Shown: piece by piece, positions 23,062 to 30,657 of the stretch
Numbering within the stretch: position 1 is the first letter of the stretch
How the letters are laid out: the number at the start of each line of letters is the position of its first letter
DNA from: JAOUEE01 sp051011595
Lineage (GTDB): Bacteria > Actinomycetota > Acidimicrobiia > Acidimicrobiales > SHLQ01
Assembly (NCBI GenBank): GCA_051011595.1
Contig: JBPCTQ010000292.1
Coordinates: forward strand, 1 to 35,085
Length of the DNA: 35,085 bases
Direction of reading: 5' to 3'
The notes under the pieces: model-generated
What the model was told of the DNA's origin: nothing
The model's input: the letters and a program-made list of their open reading frames with translations, nothing else
Databases searched by the model: none
Program-made: the position numbers and the translations under genes

Positions 23062-23921
23062 GGCGCAGTGCGCGAGCCCGCGAAGCCATGGCGGCCTACG
23101 GCCTGCTCGCACCGGCCTTGCTCCTCTTCGCTGCGTTCGCGTTCTACCCGTTGTGGCGCATCATCTGGCTGGGTCTGCATCGCCAGAACCGCACCGGCAC
23201 CGACCAACGGTGGGAAGGCCCGAGCCAGTACGTCGATGTCCTCACCGGCGAGGAGTTCCGCGAGGGGTTGTGGATCACCACCCAGTTCGTGCTGCTCACC
23301 GTCCCGGTCGGCATCGTGCTGGGTATCGCCTTGGCCGTGGTGGCCAACCGCCAACTGCGGGGCATGCGGATCTTCCAGGTCATCTTCTCCTCGACGATCG
23401 CCAGCTCGACCGCCGTGACCGCCGTCATCTTCTTCGTACTGCTCGAACCCAGCATCGGCTACGTGTCCGAACCCTGGATCTTCGATCTGTCCGACCCCGA
23501 CAAGGCCATCTATGCGGTCGCCCTCACCGGCATCTGGCAGAACCTGGGCCTCACCTTCATCATCACCCTGGCCGGGCTCCAGGCGGTGCCCGAAGACCTC
23601 TACGAAGCCGCTCGACTCGACGGCTTCGGGCCCTTCCGGTCCTTCTTCCGCATCACGTTGCCGCTGATCGCCCCCACGTTGTTGTTCCTGTCGGTGGCCC
23701 TCACCATCTTCGGCCTCCAGGCCTTCGCCCAGATCGACGTGCTCACCGGCGGCGGACCGGCGGGCTCCACCGAGGTGCTCGTCTACAAGATCTTCAACAG
23801 CCAGGACCCCCTCACGTTGGGTGAAGGATCGGTGATGTCGATCGGGTTGTTCGTGGTGACCGCCATCGTGGCGGCCATACAGTTCGTCATCCTCGAGCGG
23901 CGGGTGCACTATGGCGACTGA
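23058..23921 (+). CDS. ABC importer permease, MalF/UgpA-like
   Basis: A 287-residue permease of the carbohydrate (CUT1) family. About six hydrophobic segments are visible, the first at about residues 13-33. The cytoplasmic EAA loop that contacts the ATPase starts at residue 183: EAARLDGFGPFRSFFRITLP, ending in LPLIAP. The ATG overlaps the ATPase stop (ATGA) and the end overlaps the next permease by 11 bases, showing strict co-translation. An open frame upstream of the ATG lies inside the ATPase gene and is not used. Confidence 0.94.
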   Translation: MRRSARAREAMAAYGLLAPALLLFAAFAFYPLWRIIWLGLHRQNRTGTDQRWEGPSQYVDVLTGEEFREGLWITTQFVLLTVPVGIVLGIALAVVANRQLRGMRIFQVIFSSTIASSTAVTAVIFFVLLEPSIGYVSEPWIFDLSDPDKAIYAVALTGIWQNLGLTFIITLAGLQAVPEDLYEAARLDGFGPFRSFFRITLPLIAPTLLFLSVALTIFGLQAFAQIDVLTGGGPAGSTEVLVYKIFNSQDPLTLGEGSVMSIGLFVVTAIVAAIQFVILERRVHYGD

Positions 23922-24771
23922 GACCGCTCCGGCCCGTCCACGGTCGGTGCCCCGCTGGGTCCGCAACACCGGCTGGTATGCCCTGCTCACCGGATTGTCA
24001 CTGCTGGTGCTCTTTCCGGTGTGGATGACGATCGTGCGGGCCCTGTCGAACCCCACCACGTACACCTTCGAGGAGGGTCAACCGCCGTATCCGGTCGACA
24101 TCGAGTGGGACGTCTTCTCCCGCGCGTTCAACGAAGCCGACTTCGGGCGTCAGCTGCTGATCACCAGCGCGGCCACCGCCATCATCGTGGCCGGCCAGCT
24201 CATCACGAGCATCCTGGCGGCCTACGCCTTCGCCTTCCTCGACTTCCCCTTCAAACGCACCATGTTCGCGTTGTGTATGGCAACGCTCATGTTGCCCATC
24301 GAGGTCACGCTGGTGGCCAACTCCCGCACCATTCGCGAGCTCGACTGGGTGAACTCCCTGCAGGGACTCACCGTGCCGTTCCTGGCCACCGCCCTGGGTA
24401 TCTTCCTCATCCGTCAGGGGTTTCTCGGTGTGCCACGCGATCTGCGCGACGCTGCTTCCCTCGACGGATTCGGCCATCTTCAGTTCCTGTGGCGGGTGGC
24501 GATTCCCCTCACCCGACCGGTGGTCGCCGCCTTCACCGTCTTGGCCTTCCTGTCGGCCTGGAACAGCTATCTCTGGCCCCGAGCCATCACCGACAGCTCG
24601 GAGTGGTTCACTATTCAGATAGGCCTTCGAGCTGTCACCAATTCAACCGCCGACCAACTCAACGTCGGTGTGGCGGCGGCGCTGCTCGCCGCTCTTCCCG
24701 TGCTCATCATCTTGATCTTGTTCCAACGACACATTGTTCGTGGCCTCACCGCCGGTGCGGTGAAGGGCTGA
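23911..24771 (+). CDS. ABC importer permease, MalG/UgpE-like
   Basis: A 286-residue permease, second of the heterodimer. The first helix is near residues 22-42. A periplasmic loop follows (about 48-80), then further helices with the EAA-type loop from residue 180: DAASLDGFGHLQFLWRVAIP. The stretch FLSAWNSYLWPRAIT matches the MalG/UgpE pattern in which N/W residues follow the EAA loop. It overlaps the first permease by 11 bases and is followed after 29 bases by the binding-protein gene. Confidence 0.94.
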   Translation: MATETAPARPRSVPRWVRNTGWYALLTGLSLLVLFPVWMTIVRALSNPTTYTFEEGQPPYPVDIEWDVFSRAFNEADFGRQLLITSAATAIIVAGQLITSILAAYAFAFLDFPFKRTMFALCMATLMLPIEVTLVANSRTIRELDWVNSLQGLTVPFLATALGIFLIRQGFLGVPRDLRDAASLDGFGHLQFLWRVAIPLTRPVVAAFTVLAFLSAWNSYLWPRAITDSSEWFTIQIGLRAVTNSTADQLNVGVAAALLAALPVLIILILFQRHIVRGLTAGAVKG

Positions 24772-24800
24772 CCCTGACCCCTGACTGAACGGACCTTGCC

Positions 24801-26399
24801 ATGAAACGTTTCTTCGCCACCCTCATCGTGCTCGCCATCGCCGCGGCCGCCTGCGGAGGAAGCAGCAGCGACGACAACGGAGCGGGGGCCGACGACGCCG
24901 GCTCCGACAGTGCGACGTCCGACGACGCCGGTTCCGACGACAGCGGCACAACCACCGACGACAGCAGCGAGGCGGCCGACGGGGCTGCGGCCGAACCCGG
25001 TGAAGGGGGCGGCGGGGCCGAACAGGGGCTGGTGGCGGAATTGGGTCTGCCCGAGTGCCCGGTGGGTGCACACCTCGACGCCGAAGGGGTGGTGGAGATC
25101 GACTTCTGGCATCCGTACACGAGCCTCACCGAGGAAGCCATGGAGGACGTCGCCGCTGCCTTCAACAACTCCCAGGACAAGATCAACGTCACCGTCGAGG
25201 CCCAAGGCACCTACGGGGAACTGCTGTCGAAGTACCGCGAGTCCATCAACTTCGACTCGCTCCCGGCCGTGGCCATCATCGATGGACAGGCCTTCCGCGA
25301 CACCGTGGATTCGGGCACCGTGCTCCCGGCCCAGTCGTGTGTCGAGGCCGACGACTTCTCGCTCGACAACATCGACGAGGTGGTCCGATCCTTCTACTCC
25401 CTCGATGGTGCGCTGTATCCGGCGTCGATGACGGTGTCGACGCCCGTCCTGTACTACAACCGCACACATTTCGAGGATGCCGGTCTCGACCCCGATGTGC
25501 CGCCCCGAACGCTGGCCGAGGTCGCCGAAATGGCCGCCGCCATTCAAGGTGCGGGTGTGTCGAGCACGCCGGTTTCGTTGCTCATGCAGGGGTGGTTCGT
25601 CGACACCTGGCTCACCGGCGCCGGGGTCGAACTGGTCAACGCCAACAACGGTCGGGCCGGCAACGCCACCGAAGCCACCTTCAACGACGGGCCCGAAGCC
25701 AACGAGATCTACACCCTGCTCCGCGACATGAACGAGGACGGGCTGATCACCGCCTTCTCGAACACTCCCGGCCAGCTGTCGCACTATCTCGCGGTGGCCG
25801 GCGAAGAGGCCTCGATGGTGATCGAAACCTCGACCGCGGCCACCACCGTCTCGGGAGTGCTGGGCGGGACGGCCAACCTGTCCGAGCTCGCCGACGCCGG
25901 CATCGAGGGAATCGACACGGCGGCCATCGACGACCTCCGCCTCGACATCGACGCCGCTCCCCTACCGGGTCTGACCGAACCGGGCAAGGTCTTCATCAGC
26001 GGAGGGGCGGTCTACATGACCAACTCGGGCTCCGAAGCCGAGATGGCGGCCGCCTGGGAGTTCATGAAGTTCATGTCGCTGGTCGAGTCGCAGAAGACCA
26101 TCCACCTCAAGGGTTCTTACCTGCCGATCAGTCCCGAGGTGCTCAACGACCCCGAGGTACAGCTGGTCTGGGAGAACGACGCCGCCGGTCGATGGCTGGC
26201 CACCGCCCACGGCCAGTTCGAAGCCATCGACCCTGCGTTCTCCGGTCCGGCCGTGGGGCCGTTCACCGAGCAGCGCGACATCATGAACACCTCACTCGAG
26301 GAGCTGCTGCTGGCCGGCGGTATTCCCACCGAGGTGCTCCAGGGTGCGTCCGACGAGCTCACCGAAGCCCTCGAGGCCTACGCCGACGCCAACTTCTAA
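24801..26399 (+). CDS. ABC importer substrate-binding lipoprotein, UgpB-like
   Basis: A 532-residue solute-binding lipoprotein. The signal peptide ends at Cys18 (AAAAC). An unusually long acidic Asp/Ser/Gly/Glu-rich linker of about 60 residues tethers the binding lobe. The family-1 extracellular binding domain then starts (EIDFWHPYTSLTEEAMEDVA, FNNSQDKINVTVEAQGTYGE), resembling UgpB-type glycerol-3-phosphate or glycoside binders. It closes with a FTEQRDIMNTSLEELLLAG hinge segment. It is the last gene of the importer operon. Its TAA overlaps the TAG of the convergent GlnRS gene. Ligand identity is not deducible; an organophosphate or oligosaccharide is the likeliest class. Confidence 0.93.
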   Translation: MKRFFATLIVLAIAAAACGGSSSDDNGAGADDAGSDSATSDDAGSDDSGTTTDDSSEAADGAAAEPGEGGGGAEQGLVAELGLPECPVGAHLDAEGVVEIDFWHPYTSLTEEAMEDVAAAFNNSQDKINVTVEAQGTYGELLSKYRESINFDSLPAVAIIDGQAFRDTVDSGTVLPAQSCVEADDFSLDNIDEVVRSFYSLDGALYPASMTVSTPVLYYNRTHFEDAGLDPDVPPRTLAEVAEMAAAIQGAGVSSTPVSLLMQGWFVDTWLTGAGVELVNANNGRAGNATEATFNDGPEANEIYTLLRDMNEDGLITAFSNTPGQLSHYLAVAGEEASMVIETSTAATTVSGVLGGTANLSELADAGIEGIDTAAIDDLRLDIDAAPLPGLTEPGKVFISGGAVYMTNSGSEAEMAAAWEFMKFMSLVESQKTIHLKGSYLPISPEVLNDPEVQLVWENDAAGRWLATAHGQFEAIDPAFSGPAVGPFTEQRDIMNTSLEELLLAGGIPTEVLQGASDELTEALEAYADANF

Positions 26400-28093
26400 C
26401 CCGACTGGGCTCGTTTCTGGATGCGGGCCCATTCGTCGCGCAACCCCACCGTGCGATGGAACAACATCGGCTGCTCGCGATCGAGAGCGAAATACCCCAG
26501 CCGTTCGAACTGCACCACCGTGCCCGGCTCGGTGTCGGCCAACGCCGGCTCGAGCTGGGCGCCGGTGACCAGTTCGCGTGACGCCGGGTTGAGCGAGTCG
26601 AGCGGGTCGGATCCGTCACGACCCGGGTGCGAGTCGGTGAACAGGCGGTCGTACAAGGCGACCGTGGCTTCGACCGCGGATGCCGCCGCCACCCAATGGA
26701 TGGTGGCCTTCACCTTGCGACCATCGGGCGCCTGGCCACCGGCGGTGGCCGGGTCGTAGGTGCAGCGCAACTCGATGACCTCACCGTTGTCGTCGGTGAC
26801 CACATCGGTGCAGGTGATGAAGTACCCGTAGCGCAGCCGCACCTCGCGGCCGGGGGCCAGGCGGTAGTACTTCGGCTCCGGTTCCAACATGAAGTCGTCG
26901 CGCTCGATGTAGAGCTCGCGTCCGAACGGCACGGGGCGGGTGCCCGCGCTGTCGTCTTCGGGGTTGTTCACGGCTTCGCGGGTCTCGCTCTCGCCCTCGG
27001 GGTAGTTGTCGATGACCACCTTGAGCGGGCGCAGCACAGCCATCCGCCGCAGCGCGGTGGCATTGAGGTCGGTGCGAACGAACGACTCGAGCAGTTCGAT
27101 CTCGTGCACGCCGTTGGTCTTGGCCACTCCGATGTGGGCACACATGGCCCGAATCGACCGGGCCGGATACCCACGTCGACGCATACCCCGCAGGGTGGGA
27201 AGACGGGGATCGTCCCAACCATCGACCACGTCGTCGGCCACCAGGCGGGCCAACACCCGCTTCGACAGCACGGTGTGGGTGAGGTTGAGTCGGGCGAACT
27301 CGAGCTGTACGGGTTTCTCCGCCGGCAGATCGAGTTGCTGCAGGAACCAGTCGTACAGCGGCCGATGACTGTCGAACTCGAGCGTGCACAACGAGTGCGT
27401 CACACCCTCGATGGCGTCACTCTGGCCATGAGCCCAGTCGTAGGTGGGGTAGATGCTCCACGTGTCGCCCGTGCGGTGATGGGTGATGTGGCGGATCCGG
27501 TACATGACCGGGTCGCGCATCTGCATGTTCTCGTGGCCCATGTCGATCTTGGCCCGCAACACGCGCTGACCGTCGGTGAACTCTCCGGCCCGCATCCGGC
27601 GGAAGAGGTCGAGGTTCTCGACCACGCTGCGGTTGCGCCACGGGCTGTCGACCCCGGGTTCGGTGAACCCGCCTCGGTTGTCGGAGATGGCCTCGGCGTC
27701 TTGATCATCGACGTAGGCCAGTCCGGCCTCGATCAGGTCGGTCGCCCAGTCGTAGAGCTGTTCGAAGTAGTCCGAAGCGAACAGGGTGGGTTCGGATCGC
27801 TCGAACCCGAGCCACGACAAGTCCTCTTCCATCCCGACCACGAAGTCGGTCTTCTCGGTCTCGGGGTTGGTGTCGTCGAGCCGCAGCCGGCACACACCAT
27901 CGAATTCGTCGGCCAAACCGAAGTTGAGGCAGATCGATTTGGCGTGACCGATGTGCAGGTAGCCGTTGGGTTCGGGTGGAAACCGGGTCTGCACCCGCCC
28001 CGCGAAGTGTCCCGACTGGTTGTCGGCCCTGATCCGATCGCGGATGAAATCTGACGTCGGCGCGCCTTCGTCGTCGGGAGGGGTGTCGGTCAC
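26396..28093 (-). CDS. glnS: Glutaminyl-tRNA synthetase
   Basis: A 565-residue class I synthetase that charges tRNA-Gln directly with glutamine. The alignment with E. coli GlnRS is obvious throughout: RFPPEPNGYLHIGHAKSICL with the HIGH motif at 47-50, RLDDTNP, LRAKIDM, MRDPVMYRI, THSLCTLEF, and the KMSKS-equivalent VLSKR at 275-279. It has the C-terminal anticodon-binding beta-barrels (EVRLRYGYFI, GRKVKATIHWV, LFHRTVGLRDEWA). It is therefore true GlnRS, not GluRS. The start is taken as GTG at 28093 with AGGGG just before it; an in-frame ATG at 28129 would add 12 residues. It lies 51 bases after the gene at 28145-29194, so it may be co-transcribed. GlnRS is uncommon in actinobacteria, most of which use GatCAB. 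Confidence 0.97.
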   Translation of the reverse strand: MTDTPPDDEGAPTSDFIRDRIRADNQSGHFAGRVQTRFPPEPNGYLHIGHAKSICLNFGLADEFDGVCRLRLDDTNPETEKTDFVVGMEEDLSWLGFERSEPTLFASDYFEQLYDWATDLIEAGLAYVDDQDAEAISDNRGGFTEPGVDSPWRNRSVVENLDLFRRMRAGEFTDGQRVLRAKIDMGHENMQMRDPVMYRIRHITHHRTGDTWSIYPTYDWAHGQSDAIEGVTHSLCTLEFDSHRPLYDWFLQQLDLPAEKPVQLEFARLNLTHTVLSKRVLARLVADDVVDGWDDPRLPTLRGMRRRGYPARSIRAMCAHIGVAKTNGVHEIELLESFVRTDLNATALRRMAVLRPLKVVIDNYPEGESETREAVNNPEDDSAGTRPVPFGRELYIERDDFMLEPEPKYYRLAPGREVRLRYGYFITCTDVVTDDNGEVIELRCTYDPATAGGQAPDGRKVKATIHWVAAASAVEATVALYDRLFTDSHPGRDGSDPLDSLNPASRELVTGAQLEPALADTEPGTVVQFERLGYFALDREQPMLFHRTVGLRDEWARIQKRAQSG

Positions 28094-28144
28094 GCCCCTA
28101 GAACTAGCGGTGCCCCGGCCCAAGGACAACGCCCGACGGCCAGA

Positions 28145-29194
28145 TCAGTCGATGGTGGGTGCCTGGAGGCGTCGCATTGCTTCGAGCTGGCGCCGCCCGA
28201 ATGGGGTCACGGCCAGGCGATCGTCGTGCTGGCCGCTTCGAAAGAAGGTCTCGGTGGCCCTCATCCGTGTGTTGCGGTCCAACCATCCGGCCTCGCCGTC
28301 ACCGTGCGACCAGATGTCGAGTACCTCAGCCAGCACGCTGGTGCTGGCCACCGCCAATGCCGACGGCCGGGGACGGGCCTCCGGATCCTCGAGATCGAGC
28401 GTGTCGCCATCGACGATCACCGTCGATGTCAGCTCACCGAGCGCGGCGTCGATCCGCGCCGTCGAGGTGGCCACCACCTGGTCGCGATCGCTGCGCCGCA
28501 GCCGTCGGGCCAGCCAGGTCGGTACGACGGGAGGGACCGACGCGATGGCCGATCGCTCGGCGAGGGCCGACACCGCCTCCAACACCCCTTCGAGCTCGAC
28601 TTGGAGCTGGTCCTCGCAGTGCAGGGCCACCAACAGGTTGGCCGCCAGCACACGCTGGCTGCGCCGCACCTCGTCGGTGTCGTGGACGGCGGCGAAGTAC
28701 TGGCCGAACGCCACCCGAACCGGCGCATCGGCATCGAGGACCCCGATCTCGGCCAGCACCCGTTGACGATCGGGCGATTGAGCGGTGCCCGACTCGAACT
28801 GGCGGATGAACCCGTCGAACAGCGGCGCCAGCTGACCGAAGGCTGCCGCCTCCTGGGCGGCAAGGGCTTCGAGCAGTGCATTCACCTCGCCGCTGAGTGA
28901 TGGGTGGGCCGTCTCCGTTCGGCGCAGGCCGCGGCCGAGACCGGCGCTGCGCCACACGGCGAAGGTGCACCATCCATGATCGCGTCCCAGGAACGGGGTG
29001 AATCGGGCGGCCAGCTCGTGGTAGCGCTGCGTGATCCAGAGATTGCGCATGGTGGTGTCGTCGAGACGGGCGATGGCCAGGGTCGACCGTGGGTCGAAGA
29101 CGGCAGTGGTCGACGACTCTGCCGGCAGGGTCGACGGGTGCAGGCGGGCGTCACCTGCCGTGGCCCGCCGATCGGTATGGGTCTGCTCGGTCAC
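28145..29194 (-). CDS. Protein of unknown function upstream of glnS
   Basis: A 349-residue soluble protein with no signal peptide or membrane helix. The best defined stretch is near the N-terminus: LAIARLDDTTMRNLWITQRY, then FLGRDHGWCTFAVWRSAGLG. I recall similar ITQ-Y...WCTFA-W-S stretches in uncharacterised actinobacterial proteins but know no named domain or activity. The middle (about 100-240) is helical with AFGQYFAAVHDTDEVRRSQR. The end contains DIWSHGDGEAGWLDRNTRMR. The start is GTG at 29194, supported by AGGAGG seven bases upstream; the frame stays open further upstream but without a better signal. It may share a transcript with glnS. Confidence 0.78.
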   Translation of the reverse strand: MTEQTHTDRRATAGDARLHPSTLPAESSTTAVFDPRSTLAIARLDDTTMRNLWITQRYHELAARFTPFLGRDHGWCTFAVWRSAGLGRGLRRTETAHPSLSGEVNALLEALAAQEAAAFGQLAPLFDGFIRQFESGTAQSPDRQRVLAEIGVLDADAPVRVAFGQYFAAVHDTDEVRRSQRVLAANLLVALHCEDQLQVELEGVLEAVSALAERSAIASVPPVVPTWLARRLRRSDRDQVVATSTARIDAALGELTSTVIVDGDTLDLEDPEARPRPSALAVASTSVLAEVLDIWSHGDGEAGWLDRNTRMRATETFFRSGQHDDRLAVTPFGRRQLEAMRRLQAPTID

Positions 29195-29206
29195 CTCGAG
29201 GCCTCC

Positions 29207-29229
29207 TACCCGGTGTCTGCTCCCGGGTA
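29207..29229. promoter_or_regulatory. Inverted repeat adjoining the Shine-Dalgarno of the 28145-29194 gene
   Basis: TACCCGG (29207-29213) and CCGGGTA (29223-29229) are exact arms with a nine-base spacer. On the minus strand the second arm runs straight into AGGAGG, the ribosome binding site of the 28145-29194 gene, so the structure could be a translational control hairpin or a dimer operator. Confidence 0.4.
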
Positions 29230-29273
29230 TCGGCGCGTGAGGCCCGGAACTACACCAATCCAGGCCAGGCCGG

Positions 29274-29279
29274 TATCTT
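29274..29279 (+). promoter_or_regulatory. Candidate -10 element for the first orphan binding-protein gene
   Basis: TATCTT fits TANNNT and is 25 bases before the ATG at 29305, leaving a leader of about 19 bases that contains the AGGGGA ribosome-binding sequence. No clear -35 element is visible. Confidence 0.35.
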
Positions 29280-29304
29280 CTCGGCAACTGAACCAGGGGA
29301 CCCC

Positions 29305-30657
29305 ATGATCAACCGATGTCTTGCCGTGGCCGCGGTGGTGGCTGTGCTGGCCGGTGCATGCACCAGCTCCGACGACGGGGAGTCGGGCACCGAGCAGGCC
29401 TCGACATCAGCTCCGAGCACAACCATCGAGGGGTCCGCTCCGGAATCGACAGCCGGCAGCACCACCTCCGCGCCTGCGCTCACCGCGTCGTTCCGTGGGG
29501 TCACCGCCGACAGCATCAAGGTCGGTGTGCACTTCGTCGACCTGGAGGTGGTGTTCGACATCGTCGCCCTCGATCACGGCGACTATCAGGCTTCCTTCCA
29601 GGTGGTGATCGATCGGGTCAACGAGGCCGGCGGCATCAACGGTCGCATGATCGAGCCGGTGTTCGCCGCCATCGACCCCATCGGAACCGACCCCGCAACC
29701 GAAGCCTGCATTCGACTCACCGAGGATGAAGAGGTCTTCGCGGTGATCGGGCAGTTCCTCGACGAAACACCCTTGTGCTACGTGGATAGCCACGACACCG
29801 TGCTGGTTGGCGGCTCCATCACCAACGAGTTGATCGGCCGAGCCGAGGCCCCGTGGTTCACCAACAACGCATCGGCCGACCGGCTCAACACCGACATCCT
29901 CAACGCCTTCGTCGATGGCGGGGAATTCGAGGGCACGACCGTGGGTGTCGTCGGGAACGCGGTCGACCAGGGCCTGGTCGACGAGGTCGTCATCCCCACT
30001 CTCGAGGCTGGCGGTGTCGAGACCATCGAGACCGCTTTCATCGAGGACACCGGCGGCAACGAAGCCGAGTCCGACGTGCAGGTGGCCGTCATCGCCGAGC
30101 GGTTCGAGTCCAGCGGCGTCGACGCGGTCGTGGTGGTCGACGCCGCCGCCATCCCTTTGCTCGGCGGTCTCGAGGACGTGGCCTACCGACCCAAGCTGCT
30201 CGCCACCGCGCTGGGGAGCGTTCGGGTCTTCATCCGCGACGAAGCGGGCCGTGATCTCTCGGTTTTGGAGGGTGCGGTGGCCGGCAACCAGGCCGAGCAG
30301 CTGATCTGGTGGGACGACCCCGCGATCCAGGAGTGCATCGAGCTCATCGAGGCCGCCACACCGGGTTTGGAGATCTTCGATCCGGCCACCCGCCCCGAGG
30401 GTGAAGCCGAAAACATCGTTTCCATCTTCACCGCCTGTCACACGGTGGAGCTCTTTGCCCAGATCGCCACCGCCGCCGGCGTCGATCTCACCAACGAGAC
30501 GTTCCTGGCCGCCGGAGAGGCACTCGGCACCGTCGACATGCCCGGCATCGGCGAGGTGCGATTCGGCCCCGACAAATACGACGGGGCCGAATCGATCTAC
30601 CTCTACCAATGGAATGACGAGGCCCAGGACCTCATCAGCGACGGCGTGGCGCTCTAG
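29305..30657 (+). CDS. Orphan branched-chain-amino-acid-type (LivJ-like) binding lipoprotein
   Basis: A 450-residue lipoprotein with Cys19 as lipid anchor and a Ser/Thr/Glu linker to about residue 60. A periplasmic-binding type-1 fold then starts with LTASFRGVTADSIKVGVHF, followed by VNEAGGINGRMIEPVFA and ACIRLTEDEEVFAVIGQF. Such domains bind amino acids, urea, amides or aromatic compounds for Liv-type importers, or act as sensors. No permease or ATPase of this class is in the window, so it is an orphan. It is clearly paralogous to the gene that converges on it (30654-32087): both have the LTASF-GVT-DSI-VG entry and a GxDKYD...WN ending. The two stop codons overlap in a CTAG. Confidence 0.88.
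   Translation: MINRCLAVAAVVAVLAGACTSSDDGESGTEQASTSAPSTTIEGSAPESTAGSTTSAPALTASFRGVTADSIKVGVHFVDLEVVFDIVALDHGDYQASFQVVIDRVNEAGGINGRMIEPVFAAIDPIGTDPATEACIRLTEDEEVFAVIGQFLDETPLCYVDSHDTVLVGGSITNELIGRAEAPWFTNNASADRLNTDILNAFVDGGEFEGTTVGVVGNAVDQGLVDEVVIPTLEAGGVETIETAFIEDTGGNEAESDVQVAVIAERFESSGVDAVVVVDAAAIPLLGGLEDVAYRPKLLATALGSVRVFIRDEAGRDLSVLEGAVAGNQAEQLIWWDDPAIQECIELIEAATPGLEIFDPATRPEGEAENIVSIFTACHTVELFAQIATAAGVDLTNETFLAAGEALGTVDMPGIGEVRFGPDKYDGAESIYLYQWNDEAQDLISDGVAL

Noticed and set aside
21406..23112. Long minus-strand open frame opposite the DUF4389 and ABC ATPase genes
   Set aside because: It is antisense to two clear genes, has no family motif and a Gly/His/Arg/Asp-rich composition typical of shadow frames in GC-rich DNA.
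26627..28054. Long plus-strand open frame antisense to glnS
   Set aside because: GlnRS is certain on the other strand; the antisense product has no motif and shadow-frame composition.
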